DNA of 64,000 nt from Branchiostoma lanceolatum (Eukaryota; Chordata; Leptocardii; Amphioxiformes; Branchiostomatidae), in the NCBI RefSeq assembly GCF_035083965.1, contig NC_089722.1, positions 21,817,142 to 21,881,141 of the forward strand, read 5' to 3'. The notes beneath the pieces were generated by a model. The model made no database searches. It worked only from the letters and a program-made list of their open reading frames with translations, and had not been told where the DNA came from. The stretch's first letter is position 1; each line of letters begins with the position of its first letter. Of the stretch, positions 13,801-24,400 are shown in pieces. The translations under genes and the position numbers were made by a program.

Positions 13801-16800
13801 TGATTTGCGGCACTGTCGTAACTCTTTGGTCATAGTTACAGGAAGCGGAATTTCTTGTCTTTTTTTTCTGGGGACTGACCAAAATCAATGCGCGCGCGGA
13901 CGTCATCCATAAAGATTACTTGGTGCAGCCTAATCACTAAAACTGGTTGAGCGTTGGTTGTTTGGAGTGTGGAATGTGGGGAGTGACTTTGGCAACACTA
14001 TGAACGAAGGTCCGAAGCGACTGGTTCTGTATGAAGTGGTCTTTTAGAAAATAACACTCTTCCCTTGGGTTGGGTATGCCTTTATAAGTGTGAAGTATCA
14101 CACACATCACAGCTATATCCTTATCCAGTTTACGAAAACAACTTTGATTAGTCTATAAATCAGCGGTTTTGATGATTGGCAGTGTGCCTTTTATCAATTT
14201 GTATTTGTCTATTTTGTACTGCCAGGTCATACAGGGCAATGTTCTGGGCTACAATGGTGTCGTCCACGTCATCGACAATGTTCTTGTCCCAAATAAAGGT
14301 ATGCCTTGCAATCTTCCAAATGTGATTCTTATCAAGATACTTATTTTTAAAAATTTGGTTGATTTTGTATTCACAAAGATGTGGTCTTTTGGAAACTAAC
14401 ATCCGTTTCTGGAGTTGAGTATGCCTTTAAACCTGGTGTGTTGCGCTATGAGGCGGTTTAAGGGGTAAAGAATGTATATCACAAATAAACAGATACAAAC
14501 AAGCAAACAAATGAATTATATAATCCACAGCGCGGAACATCGTGGACGTCCTGAGCGCTTCCGGAGCGAGTAGCCTGGTGGAGCTTATCGAAGTTGCCGG
14601 ACTGACGGACACGCTCCGTTCTCAGGACAACATCGCCATCTTCGCCCCCTCCGACCAGGCAATACAGGTCTGTTCTATGATACATACAAACAGCAATACT
14701 GCGCCTCATTTCGGAATAACTGATACAACGTGGCAGGAACGAATGTCTAACCTGTAAATAATGATGAAATAGCAAAGTGTTGACTTAGCGATTCACACTG
14801 TACTTATACTTTGGTCAATTGGAAAATGTTAACAGGCTATTTTTCACTGTCTACATTTTCATCGTTTTAGGAGTTGCCAGAGGAGACGGTGAAAGCCCTC
14901 ACCAGCAACCCCGCCGCCTTGGCAGAGGTGCTGCAGTACCACGTCGTTCCGCAAGCGGCGTTCGCCAGAGATCTGCGGAATGGGGCCATGCTGCCGACTC
15001 TACTAGGGTCCAACAAGCTGCACATCTCAGTTAAGGTTCGTGATCACCTGTTTCAGAATGTTCAACTCCATTAACATTAATCCGCTGGGTTACATAAATC
15101 CGCCACTTTGAAAAGCAGTGCGTTTAACCTCCTTGGTTTGAACAATGAGGTTTCTGCACAATTTAGATATACAGGGGTGCATTGTAGTGGGGGCCGTTGG
15201 ATTGGAGATCTGTTTGGACGTATCTTTTTAGGGTGGCGGAATTATGTACCCAGGTGTAATTTGTTAGTAGATGTTGATATTATTAGTATGTAGGTGTTTC
15301 GCTATCATGACTATGACTATTGACATAACAGAAAGAGGCTGTTGCCAGTAAGTTCTGTTTCTAAACAACAATAATGATGCGTTTTGTATGTGATCATGAG
15401 AGAAAAGGCCACAAGCATCCAGATGTTAAACTGAAATTGTAGCATTCCTATGGAAACCACAGTTTTACTGATATGTTTCGTCATTTCTTATCGATCCATT
15501 GACAGGATTGGTTCTTCCACACCATCGTGAATGTCCAGTGCGCACGCGTCGTGAAAGCCGACCAGGGAGGCTGCAACGGAGTTGTTCACGTGATCAACAA
15601 GGTAATGGGTTTGTTAGATTAATCATAATTTTATAGAGATTTGTTTTCCCAATTTCAAACACCATTCATCTTGATCTTTTGATCCTGCAGTCTCTAGTGG
15701 CATATCACTCAATCTCTTTCTGGGAAAATGTGATGAAACAACAAGATCGGTCTGAACAAGGAGGTAACCTCCTTGGTCTGAATTACTACAAATATCTTAG
15801 ATTCCAAAGCTGAATCTTAAAGCACACACATGAATTTGGTGCGCCAATGTGCACGTTTGCCACCAAGAGCCGTAATGTGTTGTCTGTTTGTTGGTGTGTT
15901 TAGGTCCTGGTGCCGCCTACCCAAACCCTAGCGGACGTGCTGGACGGGAACGAGACGTTCAGTATCCTGGTGAAGGCCCTGCGCCAGGCGGACCTGATCA
16001 CCGCCCTGCAGGCGGACGGCCCGCTCACCATCTTCGCGCCCACCAACGACGCCTTCAAGCGCATCGCAGACGACACTTTGGACAACCTGCTGAAAAACAC
16101 CGAGGCGCTGATCAAAGTTCTCAAACATCATGTCGTGGAGGGTGAGTAAAGAAAACAGTTAACTCGAACGGTACGAACTAGTGTGTCCCTCATTGGTGCT
16201 GATTTCTGGGGGCCTGCATGGGGGCCTCTGTGCTTCAGGAAACCAGTGGCTACGTATTGCCGTCACAGCGTTAAAAAGATTTACTCAACTACAGAGGAGA
16301 GTGTTCTGGTGCTGCTAATAATATTTTTCTGAATCAAAAATCCTAATTGTATTGACAACTTGACATTGAACTTGGACAAGGCAGCAGCTGCATTATACAG
16401 TATCAAAATCCTGATAACCCCCCGAGTGCCTCCAGATAAATCACAGTCAGGTGTATACGTAACAAATCATATCGCGAACAACCATTGAACAAACTTTGAC
16501 AGGGTGCTCTTGAATTGTTAAATTTGAGGGCGACGACAGGTGACGAATACGTGGAATTAAAAAGGCTTAGTACGCTTTAAAGAGCACGCAACCCCATGTA
16601 TGATTGACTGTTAATTAACTGTTTCTTTCCACAGACTTCCTCTGCTGTGACTCGTGCTTCAGCCGACGAGGAAAGTTCAGCCAAGTTTTCCGGAGGTCTC
16701 CGTTCTCCTACTCCAGCCATGACGGCGCTTCCGTCACCAGCTGCGACACCTTCGCAACCAACGGGGTCATCCAGGTCATCGACCGCGTTCTGCGCCCTCC

Positions 16801-16822
16801 CGGCATAAACTTCGACAACTAA
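4859..16822 (+). CDS. TGFBI/periostin-like secreted protein (EMI + 4 FAS1)
   Basis: Thirteen exons by splice consensus and phase: 4859-4978, 6193-6287, 6737-6900, 9256-9411, 10071-10221, 10655-10792, 11964-12103, 14226-14298, 14531-14667, 14871-15035, 15506-15601, 15904-16141 and 16635-16822 (TAA). They encode about 619 residues, against about 680 for human TGFBI. Exons 1-2 form a Cys-rich EMI module starting PNVC and ending YRCCMGYARQQGKPGCPL. Four FAS1 domains follow, each with an H1 box (TVFAPT, TVFAPT, AIFAPS, TIFAPT) and an H2 box (NGVIHVVD, NGVVHVID, NGVVHVIN, NGVIQVID). Family members are secreted extracellular-matrix adhesion proteins that bind collagen and integrins. The last FAS1 domain has a short, divergent, Cys/Arg/Ser-rich middle. 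The upstream signal-peptide exon is missing from this model; exon 1 needs an upstream phase-2 exon. Confidence 0.9.
5875..6160. repeat. Dispersed repeat (CCCGG-rich family), copy A
   Basis: Shares ordered blocks (ACCGGGTCCC, GTTGATTTTA, CTCCG, CAAAATAG, GGGCCACGTAGGG) with 24950-25265 and, partly rearranged, with 7098-7250. It lies in intron 1 of the FAS1 gene, ending just before exon 2. Likely an old DNA-transposon derivative; class not determined. Confidence 0.6.
7098..7250. repeat. Dispersed repeat (CCCGG-rich family), copy B
   Basis: A partial relative of the elements at 5875-6160 and 24950-25265. It has the blocks GGTCACGCCCGAA, AAAAGCCCG and GGTCCCGGGTTGATTTTA. It lies in intron 3 of the FAS1 gene. 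Confidence 0.5.
7714..7870. repeat. ATC/CAT trinucleotide microsatellite
   Basis: Imperfect trinucleotide repeat of about 150 bases in FAS1 intron 3. Its frames read as poly-His, poly-Ile or poly-Asp and are not genes. Confidence 0.9.
8289..8499. mobile_element. Foldback MITE with nested second palindrome
   Basis: The outer arms are the CTCTCCAAGCAGAGG family, flanked by TA on both sides (8287-8288 and 8500-8501). Inside, a second long inverted repeat (GTCGGGCTTTCTACTTTGTC and its complement) makes most of the 211-bp element self-complementary. It lies in FAS1 intron 3. Confidence 0.8.
9155..9225 (+). mobile_element. Possible non-LTR retrotransposon 3' tail
   Basis: The segment ends AACAATAAAGGTCTTCCTTTC followed by an ATTC-like tail. 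A matching inverse copy begins at 25633 (AATGAATGAAGACCTTTATTG). Such short 3' tails with ATGA-like microsatellites resemble CR1/L2-type LINE ends. No reverse transcriptase is present. Confidence 0.35.
9729..10030. repeat. TIR repeat related to 17762-18049
   Basis: The right end AGGCCATGGTCCGCTATGTG matches the right end of the element at 17762-18049 (AGGCCATGTCCGGCTATGTG). The interior shares CAACTCCCAACCA-type blocks. It ends only about 40 bases upstream of FAS1 exon 5, so the exon's acceptor region abuts the insertion. Confidence 0.5.
11750..11815. repeat. ACTAT pentanucleotide repeat
   Basis: About twelve tandem ACTAT units in FAS1 intron 6. No coding meaning. Confidence 0.95.
12397..13930. 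mobile_element. PIF/Harbinger-like non-autonomous transposon
   Basis: The 33-base left end (GGCTGCACCAAGTAAT... at 12397) and the reverse complement of the right end (to 13930) match at about 31 positions. Both sides are flanked by TAA (12394-12396 and 13931-13933). A TWA three-base duplication is characteristic of PIF/Harbinger. At 1534 bp it contains small open frames but nothing recognisable as a DDE transposase. A hairpin array at 13584-13747 lies near the right end. It sits in intron 7 of the FAS1 gene. A relic of the same right end occurs at 25778-25809. Confidence 0.75.
13584..13747. repeat. Array of four self-complementary ~41-bp units
   Basis: Four tandem units, each beginning ATCCTGTCAGCAGT and ending with its complement, so each unit is itself a hairpin. 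The AT-rich loop of units 1-2 is in the opposite orientation to that of units 3-4. A partial fifth copy (GATCCTGCC) follows. The array is internal to the Harbinger-like element. Confidence 0.85.
15069..15267. mobile_element. MITE, TTAACAT-ATTCCRCC family, copy 1
   Basis: The left end (TTAACATTAATCCGC, TTACATAAATCCGCCA) and the inverted right end (GTACATAATTCCGCCA type) form terminal inverted repeats. Related copies lie at 25526, 30158, 31570 and 40140. This copy is in FAS1 intron 10. Confidence 0.6.
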
Positions 16823-18454
16823 GGCTGAGTTTATACACGCGTTTTCCAAGTCGACTCGGGACTGTGCAAGGAGAATCCCAGGCCACTCAAGTAGCGTTTT
16901 CTGGTAGGAAACCTCAACTTGAGCAGCCCAAAGCTCCTCACAAACAGCCCCGAGTCGACTCCGAAAACTTGTGTGTAAATCGGGCCTAAGATAACACTGG
17001 TAGTCACTGTTTACTACCATGACAACCCCGCATCACATGGCTATAGATACAAAACCATGATAGAAGAATCTGCATTGTAGCGAGAACATATATTATGTGT
17101 TAGAAGTTAGTGTTGCTGGTACAACTACGTAAAGTTTTTTCTATAATTTTACGGATATATGTAAAAGTGAGACTTTGTTCGCTGATATTTCTCACTAAAA
17201 CAAGTTTGGTCAGTTAACTTGCAGGAGAGAATCCAATGTAGCTCCTTTTTAAATCTTGGGTGCGAATTAACGGTTGAACTATTTTGATACAGAATTAAGT
17301 CATGGACACGAGATTCTATTGGTGTTGATGAATATCGATGAATTTGATGGAATTGAAAAAAATAGATATTTGTCAATTCAAAATGCTCTCCGAATATTGC
17401 AGTTTTTGCTCTGGTATTTTTCCCTAACATCACACAAATATTGTGCTATTTTGATAGTTTTAGAATATCTTTTTATCTATGGTATTTGTGCCAGTCAATG
17501 TGATGATCTAGAAACTATGAATACACAGCAATTTACAATCATTGTCTCATGTCTTTTATCTTGTTTCACATGGTTTATACATAAAGAACATGTCACAATG
17601 TTTTTTTTTTAAATTTACCCTCGTAAGTTTATGTCCGAACTTGGAATTGGTTCCAATTTGTACATGGCGTAGCCATCTGGATTGAGTCAATCATAACCAG
17701 GTAAAATCATCGAGAAAGTCGAATGTTTTTTCGGAGTTATCAACGCTCCGTCAAGCCCCGGTTACACATAGCCGAACATGGCTCCCAAGGTTGGCGGTAG
17801 GTCGGGAGCAGTCTGACCTGTTTTAGTCTGAGAGTCAAATTTGACTCCCCAAAACACCATGGCCACCACTGACCTACTCCCAACCACCAGCCAACCCATT
17901 CCAGACCTGCCGTCCACATTTTCAAAACATTCGGCTGGCGCATTGCGCAGCCGAACACCTGCCAACCGCGCCGAACACCAGCCGAACAAAGCGGACCCAG
18001 CTCCCGAACCACTCCCAACCATGTCGGGAGGCCATGTCCGGCTATGTGCGTTAACTTGCGTCACTCTTTAAATAATCTTCGGTGTCTCCAAGTGTATTGT
18101 TTTGAGTAAATAAACTATGAGTAACAGTAAGAAAATTCAAAGCAATGATGATGTAGACCCACAACGACCTTTTGCATATATGCTACAAAACCCCGCGTCT
18201 TTTTGTGCTTCCGTAACCCAATAAAAACACAACTAATGAAACCCTTCGTGATGCAGAGTAGTTCAGCTCCGTGATTAGCTCACTGATTGTTTGGAGTCTG
18301 GTACATTTTGAACTCGATACAGATTCAATCATATTGAATTTCAGTGCGACCCACCAGGTTTCTTTAAAGGTTGTTCCCAAACATAACTTTGTTCAGAGAC
18401 CCATTGAGATTGGGAGAGGAAGGTTGGTAGGTTAAATACGACGACGCGCTGACG
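16823..18454. other. FAS1 3' flank and lectin 5' flank
   Basis: No further exon is seen. The stretch includes AT-rich sequence and one TIR repeat (17762-18049). An AATAAA hexamer at 18109-18114 is the first clear poly(A) signal after the FAS1 stop, but it is about 1.3 kb away, so its assignment is weak. Confidence 0.4.
17762..18049. mobile_element. TIR element related to 9729-10030
   Basis: The left end ACACATAGCCGAACATGG and the right end CCATGTCCGGCTATGTG form inverted termini. The interior is rich in CCAACC/AGCCGAAC. The frames inside are compositional artefacts. Likely a non-autonomous DNA element. Confidence 0.6.
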
Positions 18455-21400
18455 ATGAAGAGGGTCTGCACTTGGGTGTTCCTGGTGGCCGCTGTTTTCA
18501 TCAGCTCGGTCCTGGCGGCTCCTCTAGCTCTGAAAAGTGTGCAGGAAAAACCGGCACCGAAGAAAGAAACAGTAGGACTATGCCTCTTTTATTGTACAGA
18601 AAATAGAAACGAAGATGGTTCCTACAATGTAAAGAGAAATGTAGTTGAGAGGTTACCGACTGTGTGTAAATTTGTAAAAGTGACGTAGAAAGACGGTTAT
18701 ATACTGTGTGCACTTTTACCACGTTTGAACTGTTTGGATTCGAAAAATTGTTGGTTAAAAGATGGCTCCCTCTTGTCCTGGCATTCCAAAAACGTTTTCT
18801 AAAAGGGTCCTTGGTTTTTCCTGTGTGTATCTTTGATGACATTCGAACTGTCTGAATTCGAATTTCTGCTTAAAACGACGACTCTTACTTCCACAAAGTC
18901 CTGGCATTCCAAAAAACGTTTTCTAAAAGGGTCCCTGGCTTTTCCTATGTATCTTTGATGGCGTTTCAATTCGAATTTTTGCTTGAAAAGACGACTCCTA
19001 TACTTCCTCAAAAGTCCTGGCTTTCCAAAAACGTTTCTTAAAAGGCATTCTCCAAGCAGAGGCTTCGATCGAGAGGGGTAGGAACCGTAAGAAATCCCGG
19101 ACAAAACTACCCCTCTCGATCGAAGCCTTTGCTTGGAGAATACTTTAAAGGGTCCTTGGTATTTCCTGTGTGTATCTTTGATGACATTCGAACTGTTTGA
19201 ATTCGAATTTCTGGTTAAATAAGACGACTCCTACGAAGTCCAGGCATTCCAAAAACGATTTCTAAAAGGGTTCTTGCTTTTTCATGAGTGTAACGTTATC
19301 TTTACTACATCGTCCTCGTTTTTCCCAGGCTACAGCTCCGTCGTGTAAGGACGGCGACGTCGCCGCGGCTACCCTGTTCAAAGCTGCCGACATGCAGTCG
19401 GAGACTGACCGGCGGCTGAAGACTCTGCGTGCGGAGAAGGAAGTCCTTCACGCTCAGATCTGCGGCGACTCGAACGACGTCCATGCCAGCCGCGTGGAAG
19501 CTGCCGTACGCGAGCACGCCGCTCTTCTCGGTTTGTAAATCGTTTTCACCACAGTTTGCTCCTATTGTATCTTTACATGATTTTTAACCTCAACAAATTG
19601 AAGCTTTGAAACGTAGTACAGGTGTGTTATTATGTTGATTGTTTGTTTGTTAGTTAGTTTGTATTGGACGACCCAATTGCTGTTTCTTATTGTTATTGTA
19701 TCTATGTAAGTTGTAATGTTTATTTCCAGAGATGATGTTTAATATTAGCGATAGCTAGAGTGCATCATCTCTATGTCCTGTATATTTTTCTGTTGTTTAA
19801 TAATAAAAAAATGAAGTTCAAGTATTAAATCTAAGTTTGGACACTACGATCTCCAGTTAGCTGCTGGGTTGTCTGTATAGAGCGTTCAGAATACTGAAAA
19901 CCATTGAAAATTCGCAAACACATGAGGGAAAAAACATCTTAGCAATTTCGTAGCTAACAGCTGTTGCGGTGCCACAAACCAGCAAGGTTTATCGCATATT
20001 CTTTCACTGACATTTTGCAAAACCGTGGACAAATTAACAAATAAAAGGTAACCGAAGAAAACGTTTGAATAATGAAAATGAAAAGAGGACAGACCGAAGG
20101 GAATACATTCAAACAGGTGATCTGATAGCGACAACCCTTCAGTATATAATAAACTGTCAACTAGTCTACGTTCCGTCAAGCAAGCTCCGTCTTATAAAAA
20201 GGAATATACTTGTAAACTACAGGCATTACAAGTGTCAGTGTGTTTTCTCGCATGTTCCTCTCTGGTGGCTGAAAACTACACGGTGGTCCATGTAGTTGCT
20301 ATGTGTGTTGAAACAATAATAAACACCCCGCAGGCCGTTGCTCTGTTTGTAAGACGATATGTGACTTTTCAAACTGAACTACTTTGATTTGTCATATCTG
20401 CCTGATCAGTTGTGCTTCTATGAATGGCACTTTGCTACCTCCAGGTTGGTTACTTTTTGTTGTGTGCCTAATTTTCTCACGCCTTTGCGTTCTAACGCGG
20501 TGGGTAATGAGGAAAGGTTAGCTGAGACTCTTGTTTACAGTATCAAAATTACCAGATGCCTAATTGTTAACATTTCTCGTTAGGAAGAACTTAACGAAGT
20601 TACTGGTCATCAGTCGTGTTACTTAAGTTTAGTCATGCATGACCTAGAAAAACACAAAGTGAATACTGTACTCGTGTGCGTATGCACGTGTTTCGGATAC
20701 AGGTACGTATTGTTAGGCTTTCTTTTAGTGGAAATGACATTAGGAACTAGTGTATGGGGGAGTTTTACGCAATCCCTACACGGAAAAGCACCATTCGTAT
20801 CGGGAAGAGTAGGGATGAGCTGGTGTTCTTGGCTGAATACGCGAGCAGCGGCGAGGCCCGACTATAGCCATACTTCGTCCTCAGTCTGAGGTCTGCCGCT
20901 CTACCGTTTAGGTCATGTTGATTTGATTATCTAGATGACGTACTCTAGGGACCCTAAAACTGATACGAGTGCGTAAACAAAAAAAAGTTTGGCAAAAAAA
21001 AGTTGCCTTCTTTATGAAATCAACGTGGTCAGGGAGGACGAACAAAACTGAACTCACAGAGTATTGTATACCGAAGTAAAGGGTTTTCATTTTTGTTCTT
21101 TTCTGAAATGTTCTTTTACAATTTGCAGCATGTATCTTCTCATCTTGAAGCTGCTTTTTATGATTTACAGTGTGACTGAAACCTTTTTTTTCGGAAACGG
21201 ACGAAACTTGATGCGCGCGCGGATGTCATCCATATAATCAATCAACACGGCCTTATCAGGAATAACAACAAGATTGGCAACATAAAAAGATGTTGCCATG
21301 GCGACGGTGGTCTCTGTTAACGGTTTCGTTTTTAGCTCACATGCAAATGAGGGCCTCGCATAAATCATATCAGTCGATCACCTTCTCTACCAAAATAACA

Positions 21401-24400
21401 CAAGTTGTCCAATGTATGAAAATCTTGTTTTCACAAAAAAAGATATCGTACCATTTCCTCATAGATAATGTAAATGAGGCCCTCTATGCAAGATTTGTGT
21501 CTAATAGTGGCCACATTTACTTAACTTCCAAATGGTGCAAAATGAAATCCCCATCATTTAACACTATGGATTTATAGTATTTTGTCATTAATTATGCAAA
21601 TTAAGTATTTATTTGCATAATTGATATCTATCGATATTTATCTCTTTCTCAGTTACATACGTCATGTGTTTGAGTGTCCCATAATAAAATGCAGCTGATT
21701 TATTAATTGTCCTCACTTAAGCTATCTACACAAGAAAAATTATGATGATCCGTCATCCCATTCTTGCGTTATTCTCTTTCAAAGTTTGAGTCAAAATCAG
21801 CTCCTGCAGTTCCAAAAAAGGCCGCTAGAGGGTCCAAATCTACAAGACATATTTTCCTAACAAAGAGCTATCCACCACTTAAAAATCATGACTATAGTAT
21901 GTTCAGAAGACGAGATTTGAAAAGTGAAAGTTCCCCTGCATTATCATAGAAAGTCGCTAGGGGGCCCAAAATCCAATCATTACAAGGTCTCCCACAGACC
22001 TACCCACATACAAAATATGAAGACAATACATCCAGGCATTCTTGAGTTATCGTCCCATGGACTTTCACATTCCTGTACAATTCCTAGAATTCTTGCAATC
22101 TGCACACAATATAGTAAAAATTTGGCTCGCCCCTGAGGCGTCGCTAAAAAGTAAATGCTAGCTGACTTCGACGGTTTTGCATGTAGAAGCCAACAGGAGG
22201 CGCTGCGAGCAGGAGCTGACCAGCATCATTCCATCCATGACTAAGAGGGTCATCAACGTCAACTTGTTGGAAGCCATCCGCGAGGCCATGCGCTCAGTCG
22301 TCGACGCCCATTTCAGCCCTTCAGAGGATGACGAACCGGACGATCCGATAATTCTACAGAGTACGTTATTTTCTTCATGTGTGATTTATCATGAATCGAC
22401 ATCGTTTCGTTCCAACCAACACGTACGTTGACAATGACTTTAGGAGCCGATTTTAAAATCCAAAGATCCACATTATACTTGCAATGCACTTGTATTCGTG
22501 GGGTGTCTAGCAAAACTAATTTGCGAACACTGACGCAACCGGACGCTCTGTTGTGACTTTTGGGTAATCTGGCGTTCAACGTTGCCGCTTTGTTTGTTTG
22601 TTTTCTTAAGATCTCCATTAGTGCTACATATAGAAACGTTACTCTCCCTGGAGTCAACTACATATTGAATTGAATGAAATATAGATAACAAAAACTTAAA
22701 CAATTTGTAAACAGAAAATTATACAAAATGAAATGTGCTGAACTTAGAAGTGAGCAGGAAAAGTCAGAGGTCAACATATAAGATAACGGAAATTGTATGC
22801 AAAGAAATTCAAAAGTAATGATACTCATAAATTTGCCGTTAAGCGTTGCCGGTCCTCCTAAATTACCCATTGAGTGTTACCAGGATCCCCCATGCAGACT
22901 CTCTTTTAAACTAAACGGAACGAGTTCTCTTTATCAAATTTTCAAACTTTGCTGTGTTTTCCCAAAGACCAACCGGTGTCATTCAGCAGCGGGCGTCGTC
23001 GGCGGGCGCCTTCAGCAGAAGTCACCATGGACTACACGGTAGTGTTCTTGACTTATTTCTACATTAGTAGTGAGAGAATTTTCCGATTGAAATGTATTCT
23101 ATGAATATCAACCAGAATATCTATCTATTCTCTGCATATCTGTCAAAAAAAAAAAAAAATCAGAATGTTTTTAGTTGGCAAGTTCTCATTCGAAACAACA
23201 AGTTATTATGCTTTTTAATGTCAAATCTGTGCAATTCTCCTGGTGCCATCTGCCTTTTTAAAAATCTCTATTTCCATCCCGCATTCACATCTCCAAGGCA
23301 TTGATAAGTGTTTATTTGAAAGATCATACCACTAATGTTTAATCAACTATATATAATCAACTATCAGCTACATTTACTATCGTGGGGTTCGACTTCTACT
23401 TTGAAGGCAGTGGATGATAGAGTGTCTCACGTTCTGCATACTAAGCTCTGTGATTTTAGTAGAAATATGGTCTCTCGATGATCATCTCAATGGTATTGGT
23501 CCGGTGATATTGTGGCAATGCATGTTTGAAATAATCTGTTTCCTTCGGTTATAGCCTGGGTACCATACTCCGTAGTAACCACTGGTTCAATCTTTGGCTT
23601 GCTAATGCTTTGGTCCCATTTCCAAAGCGGGGCCCTGGCCGGGCAGCTTGTGGTAACGAAAAATGTAATATAAAAGACAACGAAAGACACAAAACGTAAA
23701 ACAACTACCCCTAACCATATATTGTGTATTTTCTTGATATGCATTTTTTTATTTTTCGTTTTCGAAAACAGCCCGGCTGGGCCCCGGATTGGAAATGGGA
23801 CCGAAGCATACCACGGTAATGCTAGGGTCACATTTCAACGCCGGGGCCCGGCCGGGCTGTTTGATAAAACAAAAAATAAAGAAAGATTATAAGAAATATT
23901 TGAAACTTATGGTAAGGACTAATTTTTCTACGTTTTGTGTGTTTTGATGTCTTTTATATCGTATTTTTCTTTCCCACAAGCTACCCGACCGGGCCCCGCT
24001 TTGGAAATGTGACCGTAGCATTACTACGGAGGGTGGTACCCAGGCTATCGTGGTGAATGCACTAATGAATAAAACGTATTTCATGCATCTTCCGCTGCAA
24101 TCGTTGAGCAACATAAGATTTTCACTGCAATTCTGCACAGCACCTCTGTCCGACCGGGAAGGCAACATCCGAGGCCCTGCTGGCGGTGGGAGAGGCTATC
24201 GGCCGCGCCACGGTGGAGTATGACGCCATAAGGCAGATCGTGGTGGAGATGAAGGGCGGGACCTGCCCCTCCAGCGCTGATGACATGGAAGCGGGTGTGG
24301 ACGGCAGTAAGTCTTCAGTCACTATCTGCATTGCACAATTTCCCTCGAAAACAGCGTTTGAAGGCCTAAATCCGTAAATGACGGGATTGAAGTATTCTCA

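Noticed and set aside
17740-18071. Pro/Thr-rich frame on + and Trp/Gly-rich frames on -
   Set aside because: They arise from CCAACC-rich sequence of a TIR repeat; no family features.
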